In this document: positions 24,995 to 36,020 of the stretch, piece by piece
How positions within the stretch are numbered: position 1 is the first letter of the stretch
Layout: each line of letters begins with the position of its first letter
Assembly (NCBI GenBank): GCA_007922195.1
Contig: ML681981.1
Location: forward strand, 10,505,503-10,569,502
Reading direction: 5' to 3'
Source: Podocnemis expansa
Lineage: Eukaryota > Chordata > Testudines > Podocnemididae
Length of the DNA stretch: 64,000 nt
Notes under the pieces: model-generated
What the model was told of the DNA's origin: nothing
Database searches by the model: none
What the model saw: only the letters and a program-made list of their open reading frames with translations
Translations under genes and position numbers: made by a program

Positions 24995-25009
24995 GGGGGG
25001 GGGGGGGGG
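24995..25009. repeat. G15 homopolymer
   Basis: Fifteen consecutive G, followed directly by AAACCAAAACAAAAAACC. The length may be unreliable because such runs are prone to sequencing error. Confidence 0.8.
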
Positions 25010-25334
25010 AAACCAAAACAAAAAACCACCCCTGCCGTGCGGTTTAGTTCAGAGGTTTTTGCTGATGAGTGGATAATCATCACTTTCTTTACAAGTCTCC
25101 TTGTAATGATATGTCCTTTTCTTAAGGCTACTGTACTCTCCCAATTACAAAACTCCACATTTGTTTATAGCTAGTTGTAATAGCATCTCTTAGCTTTGTA
25201 CAGGATGTTCTGACATGAGTGAAATATTGGTGAAAGTGGCTGTACTGTCACTTCAGTTGGGGCTGGCAGAAATTCTGATCTTGCAAACACATACACACAA
25301 GTATCTTTACTCATGAGAGTCCTCCAGGGACTGA

Positions 25335-25616
25335 GGGCAGGTCTGCACTTACAACGCTGCATTGCAGCTGCATCACTGCAGCACTTTAATAAAGACAATA
25401 CGAGGAGGGAGAGAGCTGTCCTGTCAGCACAGTTAATCCACCTCTCTGAGAGGCGTAGCTATGTTGGCAGGAGAAGCTCTTCCACTGACATAAAGCCGTC
25501 TACTCCAGAGGATGAGGGGTTAGGTCAGTATAATGATGTTACTTAGAGGTGTGGATTTTTCACACCCCACAGCAACATAGTTATACTGATACAGGTATGT
25601 AACGTAGGCCAGACCC
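25335..25616. mobile_element. MITE, about 280 bp, CTGCA-rich
   Basis: The left end GGGCAGGTCTGCACTTACAA contrasts with the right end GTAACGTAGGCCAGACCCC. The inner sequence has GCTGCATTGCAGCTGCATCA, TTAATCCACCTCTCTGAGAG and GGATTTTTCACACCCCACAG. The same family appears in reverse at 29726-30030, which has GAAAAATCCACACTCC, and in part at 19800-20030. The target duplication is not clean. Confidence 0.65.
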
Positions 25617-25724
25617 CAGAGAGCCTGATTCTATGTTATCCAGCCTGGTTTGAAGTCATTCACACCAGTACAAAGGGGATATAAGACATGCTTAGCTCAG
25701 AAAGGCAGACTTTTAATGCCTGAC

Positions 25725-26063
25725 GGCTATGCCTACACTAGAGGACTCAGGTAAGTCGACGTAATAATGTCAACTTAAAGTCAACTTTATTAAGTCGACT
25801 AAAAGAGGTCCCATTTGTTTAAGTCGACTTTATAAAGTCGACTTAAATGGCCCTCCTGCCTTAAGTCAACTTTATTAAGTCAACTTTAATGGCCACATAT
25901 TGTTAAGTCAACTTAATAAAGTTGACTTATCCCTTAAAGTCAACTTGAAGTGTAAGAGTTATTAAGTTAAGTCACCTTAATAAACTCCAAATGAGGCCCT
26001 GGAGTTGCTTAAGTCAATTTAAGCCTGGTTAAGTCAACTTAAGCCTCCAGTGTAGACGTACCC
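25725..26063. mobile_element. MITE built of AAGTCGACTT palindromes
   Basis: The left end GGCTATGCCTACACTAGAGG pairs with the right end CTCCAGTGTAGACGTACCC. The interior is almost wholly iterations of the palindrome AAGTCGACTT and its CpG-decayed form AAGTCAACTT, more than a dozen in 340 bp, spaced by short unique bits such as TGGCCCTCCTGCC. It has no coding capacity. A 3-bp target duplication is not obvious. Confidence 0.8.
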
Positions 26064-26411
26064 ACAGTGCCTAAACTTACTCATCCTTGTAACATTTGCA
26101 AGATTGGGGCCTTAAATTTTTCCACAAGAAAAGAAAATTTGGAGTGTTGTACAATCGAATAAAAACAAACACAATGTAATAAACAACAACAAATGGCACC
26201 CTAAGAAAACACTGTACACATGAAAACAAAGAGGGGCCAGGGAGGGATTTGTAAAAGAGAGAAAGGAAGGAGATGAGAATGGAAGGTGGCTCACGAATAG
26301 CTCCATTCTTTAGGCTTTTTGGGGCTGTCTCAACTAGCTTGATTTCTGCCTGAGCTACAGTTTTCTGAGGAATTCCAGAATGGTAGCCATGATAGTCTGA
26401 ATATAGGAAAA

Positions 26412-26556
26412 ACAATGAAAGTCCTGTGGCACCTTGAAGACTAATAAATTTCTTTATTCATAAGCTTTTGTGGGCTGCAATCTATTTTGTCAAATGCACG
26501 AAAGCTCACGCCCAAAGAAATTTGTTAGTCTTTAAGGTGCCATAGGACTCTCGTTG
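26412..26556. repeat. Dispersed SINE-like repeat as an inverted pair
   Basis: A sense copy (from CAATGAAAGTCCTGTGGCAC to ATTCATAAGCTTTT, then GTGGGCTGCAATC) is followed at about 26499 by an antisense piece (CGAAAGCTCACGCCC to TTTAAGGTGCCATAGGACTC). The arms are about 58 bp, and the spacer of about 29 bp corresponds to the hairpin part of the repeat. The whole could fold back as one long hairpin. Confidence 0.7.
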
Positions 26557-28757
26557 AATTTCCTGAGGAAGCAATTCAAATCAAGCAATGTCTCAATCTG
26601 ACTAGTTAACCATTTCTTCCTTTGAAGCTCAGTTCTTCTATAGCAAGCAAGAATTACCTATCCTAACTATGCTCTTTAACACTGTTTAACACAGTAAAGA
26701 CTCATCACTGAATGACCATCACTGTAAAGCTGGCTGGAGTATCTTGAAAGATCGAATGCCAGGTTCCCAGGTCTGGCTGAGCTGCACTCAGTGGAGCAGT
26801 TTTCCTTTCTGGTAACCAGGATCCAAACCATTCCCAAATATAAAGGTAGCTATGCCAACAGCACAGTTCCCTAGGACTGTCCATCACATGGAGATTGCCA
26901 GAATTCACTTTTGTCCCTGCACCCTTGTGCTGCACTCTTTCCCCTGGCTACTGCAGGTATGCCACCTGTTGTGTTAGCGACTCTTCATTTCCTTTATGCT
27001 GCTGAAATAGTGCAGAGAGATACAGCCAGCCCTTTATTGGGAAAAAGGTTGTATTCTGGAAAGGTTTTTTCCTGAAGGGGCTTCAGGCACTGGCTAGACA
27101 CCATTCAACAGGCCCCTTATAAATCAAATGGGTAAGGACCTCATTAGACAACGCAGATCCACATCCAAGCAACCCAGGGATGCCCCACACAGGCATGTTG
27201 GCTGGCCAGAAACTCACTCCAACCTCCTCTTCCTCTGTGTCATTCCTCTACCCAGTGGGGAAGTGGGGAGAAGGTAGAGCTGAATTCTGCTTCCCCACCC
27301 AGGTGACTCTTTCCCTGTTTTGCCAAGCTAAACCCCAAATCCAGCAAATGGAGGGGGGGCACATATTATTGTATATGCCACTGATTTGCTCACAGAAATG
27401 CTTCCCAGGAAGTAAGTATAAAATGCAAATGGAAATTCACATCCAATAAACTCTTCATGAATAATTTTAGGCCAGCTGTACATACAATATTATGTTATAT
27501 TAATGCTAGCATTCATTTATATACCACAGTCACTGGGCTTTTTGTTTTGAAAGGTCAGAAGGATATATGAGATGAGACTTAAAATTAAAAGTGGTGCTGA
27601 ATATTACTATAGTGTATGTAAATGAAAAGATAACAATACCATGTTACAGCAGCAGACATCTATGTTATAACTTTAGAGAAAATAAAGCCTAAATTACCAA
27701 TATGCAAACATTTTTCCTTCAGCTACATTAACTTGACATATGAACTACTAGTTCATACTCCAAGTTAAAATCAAAATACATTTATTTGCTGCATATTTAT
27801 TCTGACAAATAAAACAAATTCTTGTACACATCTCTTGAGACTTCAGTGGGAGTTAGGTATCTACTACATTTTGTGCCTTTGAAAATCTCCCCTTAATCCT
27901 TAACACTTGAGCAGACCGCCTAGTCATAGTATATGAAAGGATAACAAAGAGAGAAAGGCACCTACATTGTGCCTTAGGCTGCTTGTGTTGGAAAGTTAGG
28001 GCATCCATGGAAAAAGAAATAAAATCAAGACAGTAGAATCAGATATTATTACAACTTTGACTATAGTGTTGTTTCTAGATACTAGCTTATATTTTACAGT
28101 TACCTTCTGAATACTTACTCAAGTCTCAGGAAGGAAACTGATCTGGTAGGGGTGTCAGCAACTGACTCTTGTGTCCAAAGTCTTTAATCCCATTCTCCAC
28201 AGATTTCAGAGTATTACATAACAACAGTTTTAAGGTGAATAAAGTAAACCCTTGTATTCCTATTAAAAATCAAACTATTTCGAGCATAATTACATCTTCG
28301 AAAGAAAGGTTTCCTCAGAAGACCTGGCAGGACCCAGCCCAAACCATTGTCAGAATATGATGCACGACACCTCCTATTCTGCCTCACCCAATCACGCCAT
28401 GAGGCACACAGACCCCACTCAGATTTCACCCTACCTACTCAGAGAATGGGGAGTCCAGAAGAAGGAAGAATAAGTATAGGAGCCCAGAAGTAGTTCTCAC
28501 TAGCATTATCTATGTATGAGTACAGGGAGAGAAAACAAACAAATACATCATCTTTAAAGAGATGATTAACATGGAATATTTCATTTCACAAGGTGCTCTG
28601 AAAAGTTCTTTTCACAAGGCTATGTGGAATACATTTAATTACTTAGCTAGACAAAAAATAAGGAATGTTGAATCAGAATGTCTGCTTGTAAACTTCACAG
28701 TCTCTTAGAAAGAATGATGTAACATTCCACTTTACGTAAAAATTGCACTCCCATTTA
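26557..28757. other. Non-coding stretch, no gene recognised
   Basis: Frames are short. An old LINE-like phrase (GACTTCAGTGGGAGTTAGGT, then GCCTTTGAAAATCTCCCCTT) lies at about 27840-27893. The rest is anonymous. Confidence 0.35.
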
Positions 28758-29407
28758 GGCCATGTCAACACTTAACGAAATTAATTTGAAGTAGTAAATC
28801 CAAAATAACTACTTTGAATTTAAATTGAAGTTGTTATTTCGAATTAGCACTACCGGAGCCATAATGCAGTGCTTTGTCACTGGGGGCATGTTCCGATCAG
28901 AACGCGTCCCCTCCTATTAGTGGCACTTAGAGCTGGCACCGCAAAGCCGCCCCTGTAATAGAGTGGCTCCATTAAGCTGCTCCAGGCCACCCGGAGCTTT
29001 GCCCTAACATAGTTATGGCTCTGAGCACTACTTCGAAGTTATTATTTCAAATTAGGAGTCCAGTGAAGACTCTTTAATTCAGTATAAAGTGGGCTTTATT
29101 CATTCGAAGTAGAGAGTCTTCACTAGACTCTCTAATTTGAAATAGAGGAAGGCAGGCAAAAGAATAGGGAAATTAGTTCAAATTCAGCTTATTCCATGCT
29201 GTAAAATGGCTTAATTCAAACTAATAACTTTGAAGTAAGCGATACTTCAAAGTAAAAGGAGGGGTTTTTATATCAAATTAGCGGTTCCTTATTTCAAATT
29301 AAGGAACTGCTTAATTCGATATAATAATATGCCTCTTTGGCCAGGGAATAAGTTATTTCTAGTTAAGCCTGCTTAATTTGAAATAACTTGTAAGTGTAGA
29401 CATAGCC
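28758..29407. mobile_element. Palindromic MITE, 650 bp, TSD TTA
   Basis: The left end GGCCATGTCAACACTTAACG pairs with the right end CTTGTAAGTGTAGACATAGCC. TTA flanks both sides (28755-28757 and 29408-29410). The interior has TTCGAAGT- and AATTTGAAATA-type repeats and a GC-richer centre (28850-29020) with the inverted pair TCCAGTGAAGACTCTTTAAT and AGAGTCTTCACTAGACTCTC. It is non-autonomous. Confidence 0.85.
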
Positions 29408-29725
29408 TTACTGATTAGAGAAGAATATTTTATCCAGACAGTGTTATCTGGGGATATAAAATTTTATCAACTTCCTGAGTTAGGAATTGGGGCTATTAAA
29501 GACAGTGGGCCAAATCTTTACCCAGTGTTAACGGACAAGCTCCACTAACTTTACTAGCCTAGTGGACATAAACAGCTTTGAACCTGGAAGGGTCTAGAGT
29601 ACTGTGATACTTTCAAATAGCCCTCACAAAGCTCCCACAAAGCCTGTTGTTCTGCATAAGCACAGATCCAGAATCAACTACTGAGACAAGAAAAACAAGG
29701 CTAATAATTTTTCATTAACATTTTG

Positions 29726-30030
29726 CCAGGTGTATACTGCAGACCTATATTGGTAACTCCAGGGTGTGAAAAATCCACACTCCTTAAGAGATGTAATTAT
29801 ACTGGCCTGACCCCTCCTCCAGGTAGACAGTGCTATGGCAATGGGAGAGTTTTCCTGTCAGCTTAACTACAGCCTTTTGTAAGTGGATTAACTACACCAA
29901 CAGGAGAATCTTTTCCATGGGGGTAGTGGCATCTTCACTAAAATGCTACATGGGTGCTGCTGTATATGAGGACAAGCTCTTTGTTTTTCTACCATCTGGG
30001 TTTCTTCAAACTAGTTTAGACATGGACAGC
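29726..30030. mobile_element. MITE, about 300 bp, related to the copy at 25335 in reverse
   Basis: It starts CCAGGTGTATACTGCAGACC and ends AGTTTAGACATGGACAGC. The inner words GTGAAAAATCCACACTCC, ATACTGGCCTGACCCCTCC and AAGTGGATTAACTACACC are reverse-complement counterparts of words in 25335-25616. The ends are diverged and no target duplication was secured. The 67-codon open frame over it is incidental. Confidence 0.6.
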
Positions 30031-31499
30031 TAGAGGTCACAGAACTCTTCATCTTTAATGTATGGGAACAATGAGGTTCATATGAAACCTCTGTTATGTA
30101 TACACAAGTTACCAGTACTTACACACAATTCTGTCAATACAGACCTGAAAAGTCCACTTAAAAATATATTTTAAACTCCATCATGGCATGACTTGTACAT
30201 TCAATTAGCCAGACGTCATACACTGAACAGTGATTTGGCTTCTCTTGTTCAACATCACATCAAAACATCAAGAAGGGAAGTTGTCACGTCCCCTCTCACC
30301 TCAGACAGTCTAAAGCAATGCAGTTAAAAAATAACTAAAACCTTATACAAAGAGAGACGCTCTAATGACCTGATCCAAAGCCTATTGAAGTCAGTGGAAG
30401 TAGGATCAGGCCTAATGTCTCATTAAAAATCAATACACAGAGACTGTGATCTCTCCACAGACTTACAGTATAATTATTAAGAAAACAAATTTCTAAATCA
30501 GACACAAAAATGCTCCAAAACCACAGGCACAGATGAGAGCGGAAGGAAAGGAATAAAGAGGGAAAAGGATATAAAATAATATCTGCCTACCACGGTCACC
30601 AGCTCCCTGTAGTGAATGGCTGCAAAATTCAATCAGCAACCTTAGTCACCATCCTTCAGTCACTGATCCAGACATGAGCTTATCTTGTGGGATTGACTCC
30701 TCCATTGCCTGCAGCTACAGCAGCCCAGGGATTCACACAGATGGCTTGTCCAAATGGTGAATATATTAAGATTATTTTTAGAGGAAGTATACCACCACAA
30801 TATTAATTGTAATAAAAGGACTCTTATTCCATCTTAATTGTAATAAAAGGAATCTTATTCCAATGCATTGTGTGAAGTGTAAATTGTACCCTGATTTCAC
30901 TATGCCAGAATCACTCAGGAACAGCTCACACTCCCACTGCATCAAGAATTATTTTAGGAAATGCACTATAATGCACATTTAGGCATCTCTCATGGCAACA
31001 TAAATAAAGGATGGGTCAGCACTACTTGACCTGAGAGTGGTAACTGAACAGAGCTCAGCACCGGCTGAGGAACAGAAGAGTAAAGTTAAATGTGGTTAGT
31101 GCTTGGATTTGAAAGGGGAGGGTGACTTGTTTTATTCAGGAACACACAGTACCTGCTACTTGTGCTGATTCAGCTCTCCCAGCACCAAACTCCCATTGCA
31201 TAATAGTGTTAATTTCAATCCTTCCTTTATGGACAGTGGTGAGGTTGTTGCCTGCTGTGTCCAGTTGGGAACACTAGAAATGTTGCCTGTGGGAGAGCTG
31301 ATTCAGCATAATGAGGGATGGTTGACAGTCTTCAGTGAGAGTAAAAGCATGTTAAAACAACATTACAATAATGTGAACACCTTTTCTTTTCCCCTTTTTC
31401 TATTATTGTATATGGTTTGTAATTTAGTAAATTAATACTTTTCTGATAAGTAATTTATAGAGCTGGATGAAATTTTTTTAAGCAAATAATTAAACACCT
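30031..31499. other. Non-coding stretch, no gene recognised
   Basis: It contains a short tandem duplication at 30803-30861 (annotated separately) and an old-repeat phrase, CTATTGAAGTCAGTGGAAGT, near 30383. Nothing else is identified. Confidence 0.35.
30803..30861. repeat. Two-copy 31-bp tandem duplication
   Basis: The unit TTAATTGTAATAAAAGGAMT plus CTTATTCC occurs at 30803 and again at 30834 with one difference. Its near-identity suggests a recent event. Confidence 0.75.
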
Positions 31500-31763
31500 G
31501 CAAATCCATAGATTATATCCGTAGATATCCACATCCGTGGATACAATACTGATATCTGCAGACCATTTCTTGTGGAGGCAGATCAGATACAGGTCCAGAT
31601 ATTTTTATCTGCACAGATCTAGAGCCTTGCAAATACACAGATATCCATGGATATTCACATTATATCCACATCCATGGATACAACGCAGATATCAGCGGAC
31701 CATTTACTGCGGATGCAGATTGGATGCTAATCCACATATTTGCATCTGTGCAGAGCTCTACAA
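31500..31763. repeat. Two-unit tandem repeat rich in GATATCC/GGATATC
   Basis: Two diverged units of about 129 bp start at 31500 (GCAAATCCATAGAT) and 31629 (GCAAATACACAGAT). Both continue with ATCCACATCCRTGGATACAA, GATATC, GACCATTT, then GGATGCAGAT or GGAGGCAGAT, and end with a CTGYGCAGAKCT word. The sequence is dense in small palindromes (ATCCATGGAT, GATATC). I do not know the family. Confidence 0.65.
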
Positions 31764-33259
31764 ATAATAAATTCACAAAAATGTATTTTTCAGTGCTCCA
31801 AAAATTATTCAAATTAGAGTCAAATTTGGCAAATAGTTCTGACCAAAAAACCTGATTTTTTTCCCCCAGAAATGTCAAACATTTTGTTTTGGCATTTTCA
31901 GAATGAACTGTTTTGACATTTCTTTCACAAATGTCAATTTGAAATGCTTTGTTCAATCAGAACAACTTTTTTGTCTTTTGTTTGAGCAAGAACCTTCCCC
32001 AAACTCAAAGAAAGTTTTGACTCCAAAAGAGCACCCCCCTTCCCATTTATTTTTCAATTCAGTCACTGCATCAAGAAAGTCAATTATTTGTACAGTTTTA
32101 TTTATTAAACATTCTACAACTCATTAAAATAAAGGAAATCCTTCTTTGGGCCTTGAAATGGGGAGCAGTGCCATTCTTCCTTTCTGTTCAGAGGTTTCTA
32201 AAACACTTTCTTATCCAGACTTGAAAGACTACAGAAGGCAGGAATTGCCTAAGCCAGTCGTTTTCAAATTTAAGGTTGGGACCCAGTATGGTCACTGACT
32301 CTGAGGCACTGAGTCATGGTGTCCCTTGCTGCCACTGCTAAAAGACTGCAATGCATTGCTCAATGATCTAATTGCTGGGTTGCAGGCATAAATTATTTTG
32401 TTTCAACTGGGTCCTGAGGAAAAAAGTTTGACAACCACTGGCCTAACCCACCCAACCATCGAGAGATAGGCAGGTAACACTATACAATCAAGACCTGATG
32501 AGCCAATGATAAACTCATTGCAATGTCTCTGCAAGGACCCCCAATGTGAAAAAGATCAGAGGAGAAAAGAATCTCTGCAACTGGAATAGTGAAAGTGGGT
32601 TAGAGTAATATGTATGCTTCCTCCTAAGAGATTGCCTTTACATCCTGTTTGAGGCAGGCTGTAGTAAATCAAATACTGCTTCAAGAGGTTATCCCAGCTG
32701 GTAAACTACTTCCTTCCTCCCGAGTGCCTACAGACTACTATTAAATCATTTTCAAGGATGTTTAAAGGTATCTTACATGTGTATCTTTTTGTCTGTCTGT
32801 CTCAATCTAAACAAACAAATAAATAAATACATACAAGTATTGTGTCTTTGTGCTCTGCTGTGTGAAATGTGTTCTCTGGTAATCCCTAACTCAGAAGGAT
32901 TCTGCTTGTGTGTATGTCAGTCTTCTGCAGGTAAGGAATATGTTAATGCAGCTTATATGTGGTTTTAAGAGAAGATGGCACTACAAACAGCAAGGGTATT
33001 ATTTACACAGTGCCCCAGGGAAGGACATTTCCCTGCAAGAGCTTACAATCTAAAGGCTCAGATCCCAGATACATTGCAGCAGAGTTCATTGTAGGCCAGC
33101 TCCAACTCTGACTCAAGGGAATGCATACTTGCTTCTTTACTGAAGCTTTCTGGTGCTAAATACAGCTGAAGATCAGGATAACATTAATTTCAATGCACAA
33201 CTAAAATTCCTCAGAATACACCTTGTGCTGTCCTGACAGATGCATGAATTTTACTCTAC
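31764..33259. other. Non-coding stretch, no gene recognised
   Basis: A MIR-like tail in antisense lies at about 33020-33058 (CCTGCAAGAGCTTACAATCT). A T/A-rich TGTCTGTCTG to AAATAAATAAATAC simple stretch lies at 32790-32830. Nothing else is recognised. Confidence 0.35.
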
Positions 33260-33873
33260 GGGCCTGCTTCTACTGAGCTTGGATCAACACCGACAGTGAA
33301 GGTTGACGTAATGCTGCTTACCTCAGCCTTCTGCAGCCTGTCTCTCCACTGTCAGAGAAGTAAATTTAAAAAAAAAAAAAAAAAAAGCAGCTGCAATTCG
33401 ACCTGCTAACACCAGCTCTGCAAGTGATGGAGCACTGACATCAAAATCTACAATTTGAATTTAGGTTGGTATAGCCAAACAGCCACTTTTCTGGTTTTTC
33501 CTGTCTCTTTATCATGGTAACATAGCTCCTCCCCTTTCTGTAGTCCTGGAAAGTTTTCAATTAATTCCTCTCTCTGCATGCAGCACTGTGCCCCTCTGTT
33601 CTCCCTGCAGTAAAAAACCCAGCAAGGAACGCTTTTTCTCCTTTTTCCCCCTCTTTTAGAGAAGTAGTGAGGGGGACTGAGTGGAGGATGATTGCCCCCC
33701 CCCCACAAACCTCTGTGCCTACTATCCACAATGCTATGCATTTCAGGAAGTAATGTGAGCAGGGGGGTTATAAGACCCCAAGCAAGCACTTTGCTGTGAT
33801 CATTCACCTTGACCTTCTGTAATTCAACAACCTAAAATCAAATTACAATGCCACGCCCAGTGTAGACAAGCCC
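33260..33873. mobile_element. MITE, about 614 bp
   Basis: The left end GGGCCTGCTTCTACTGAGCT pairs loosely with the right end CCCAGTGTAGACAAGCCC. Inner arms also match in reverse (AATTTGAATTTAGGTTGG with AACAACCTAAAATCAAATTA), and an A19 run lies at 33368-33386. The flanks TAC and TTA are a weak match as a 3-bp duplication. The 119-codon open frame on the - strand has no domain and is not proposed as a gene. Confidence 0.6.
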
Positions 33874-35940
33874 TTAAGTAAATAGGGAAATTCCTGCTGA
33901 CTTTCCCAGGAACAAGAATGGACCCATGATGCAATAAAAAGATCATGCTGACTGTTTGGGTTTGCTCTGTGTATATATCTTTTATTACGGGTAGATTAAT
34001 TCCAAAATAGGTGTAAGGCATTTCCTGGGCTTCAGACGCCTGTGGAAAAGCTGAGGATATGATAATTTCAGAGCAGAAAATGAACTTTTGTAGACAATCT
34101 AATTTGTAATATTCGTAGCAAGCTATACAGCTATACTTAGGGATTTACAGTTTGAGAGGGCTCGATCTGGCATGCTTCTGAATGCTATAAAGAAGAGAAT
34201 ATACTGGCAAAATACTATTGCTCAGCAGTGCATGCTCCTTTGGATCAATGCCCACAAAAGAGTTCTTCATAGTGTAGACACACATACAGCCTATGGCAGC
34301 ATGAGTAAATCTCACAGACAAGCACTAGCAATTAGTGGGGAGTAGTGGATGGATGGGGGATATTGAGGTAGGTTCTGCTCATTGATTTATGGACAATGAC
34401 AGGCATGCAAATAAGATGCATAGCTGCCATTTCCATTATGTTAAACTATTCCTGCCACCACGCAGAAGTTCTACTTCATCGGAAGGTGCAGAAGGACTGA
34501 CATCAGCAGAAAGTTGGAGGAGACAGGGGAGCCCTGAGAGACAGCAACTGATAGAAATGATGCCAAAAAGTTTCCACGAAACAATATCTTTCAGAGCTAG
34601 CCCCTCACTGCCTTCTGTATATGTTGGGCACCATGTTCTTGCTGCCCAAGCCATACAAAGCACATGCCCTCCTTGGCTGACTAGCAGTCCAATCAGCTGA
34701 ACAGAGCACCATGTTCAGCAGCCGTGCTGGTGGTTCAGTGTTAGTGATGAGGGAACACACTGAAATAGTGCCTTTTCCTGTTTTTCTCTGAAATTTCAAA
34801 AGAATGTTGACTACCTCTGATCTTTCAGAACCCACACTGGTGTCCCAGCAAGATCCAAAACCGTGCAAATGGTTTAGCGCAATAGGATTTTGATGCAGAC
34901 AGCCTATTTATAACAGATTCCCACAACACAAAGCAGAAGCTTTGCAGGCAAATATTGATGCCAAAACACATAATTGGAAGTATCCATTTTTGTACTATAG
35001 CAAACTACAGTGTGGAGAACAGCTTAAATACAAGTGTAAAAAGCTTAAAAGGTCACATCAGTGGAATTAATGTTGGTTATCAGCATAGATAATGAAATTT
35101 TGTTTCTGGTTAGTTTTAATATAGGTCAAGTAAATGAGCTGGAAAAGATAATTAAATAGTGTGGCAGTTTATTTAAGGAAAAATACTAAAAATTAAATAT
35201 AAGCAGCTTGTGGTTTTGAAGTCAGATATTTCATAATGATTGCCTTTCTTTGGGGACGTAAGCCCAAGAGTGTCACCTTAGCATTGTGCAGTAAGGCCTC
35301 GAGCAATAAATGAAAAGAGAAATCATCCAACAGGAAAAGACTGCAGCTAATACATATTTGATCAGATACACAAATTCCCAAAATTTGATTATGCCTTAAG
35401 AAATTTGCTATCATTTATTAACTCCTGCCATGTAAAAGTACAGTACTATGTCTCTTAAGAAACACCAAGCCAATATAAAGCTATTACTCTTTTCAATCAA
35501 ATATTTTGCCAAATGTATGTATATCTGAAGTGCTTTTGGACTTAACTTGTGTGGGTGAAACAGAAAAAATGCAATGACGCCTCTGCAACACAGCAGCTGT
35601 AGAATCTTTATGCTGTTCTGAGGAGCTAAGCAGTTTTTACATAGAATTATAGATATTTCTTACAAACCACTTAATTTCCAGCAAAAAAATATTTCTAGAG
35701 TTAAAATAGAAAATTTCAGCATTCTGGACTAATCACCATACATTTGACTCTGGTAGCTGACATTTGATTTCTCCAAATATATATCCACTACTTCAAATAT
35801 CACACTTTCCCAAAATGTCCTGAAATCTACTGAAGTTAATGGGAGTTGCAGGAGCAGCATCTCTTACAATCAGGCCGTAAATTATCAACTATAGTTCCCT
35901 TCCTAACATTTTTGAAAACTAAGCTATTCCTGTGCACACA
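33874..35940. other. Non-coding stretch, no gene recognised
   Basis: A GC-richer part (34440-34870) has open frames of 75-103 codons on both strands without a family match and without splice-like borders that I would trust. It could be an old repeat or unique sequence. Confidence 0.3.
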
Positions 35941-36020
35941 CAAATCTGTTAGTCTTTAGAAGTGCCACAGGACTCCTTGCTTGTTTTGTTGAACTAGATT
36001 AACACGGCTACCCTTTTGGA
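35941..36020 (-). repeat. Dispersed SINE-like repeat, antisense copy
   Basis: The + strand reads CAAATCTGTTAGTCTTTAGA, then GTGCCACAGGACTCCTTGCT and TAGATTAACACGGCTACCC. This is the reverse of the first half of the repeat at 2495. The hairpin half is absent. Confidence 0.7.

Larger units (their letters stand above)
22638..25334. other. AT-rich stretch with microsatellites, no gene
   Basis: No domain-bearing frame is present. There is a (GA)n tract at 24552-24572 and a G15 tract at 24995-25009, both simple repeats. No other structure stands out. Confidence 0.4.

Noticed and set aside
34389..34868. Possible coding segment in a GC-richer stretch
   Set aside because: Open frames exist on both strands with no family resemblance and no convincing splice borders, so I left it as unclassified.
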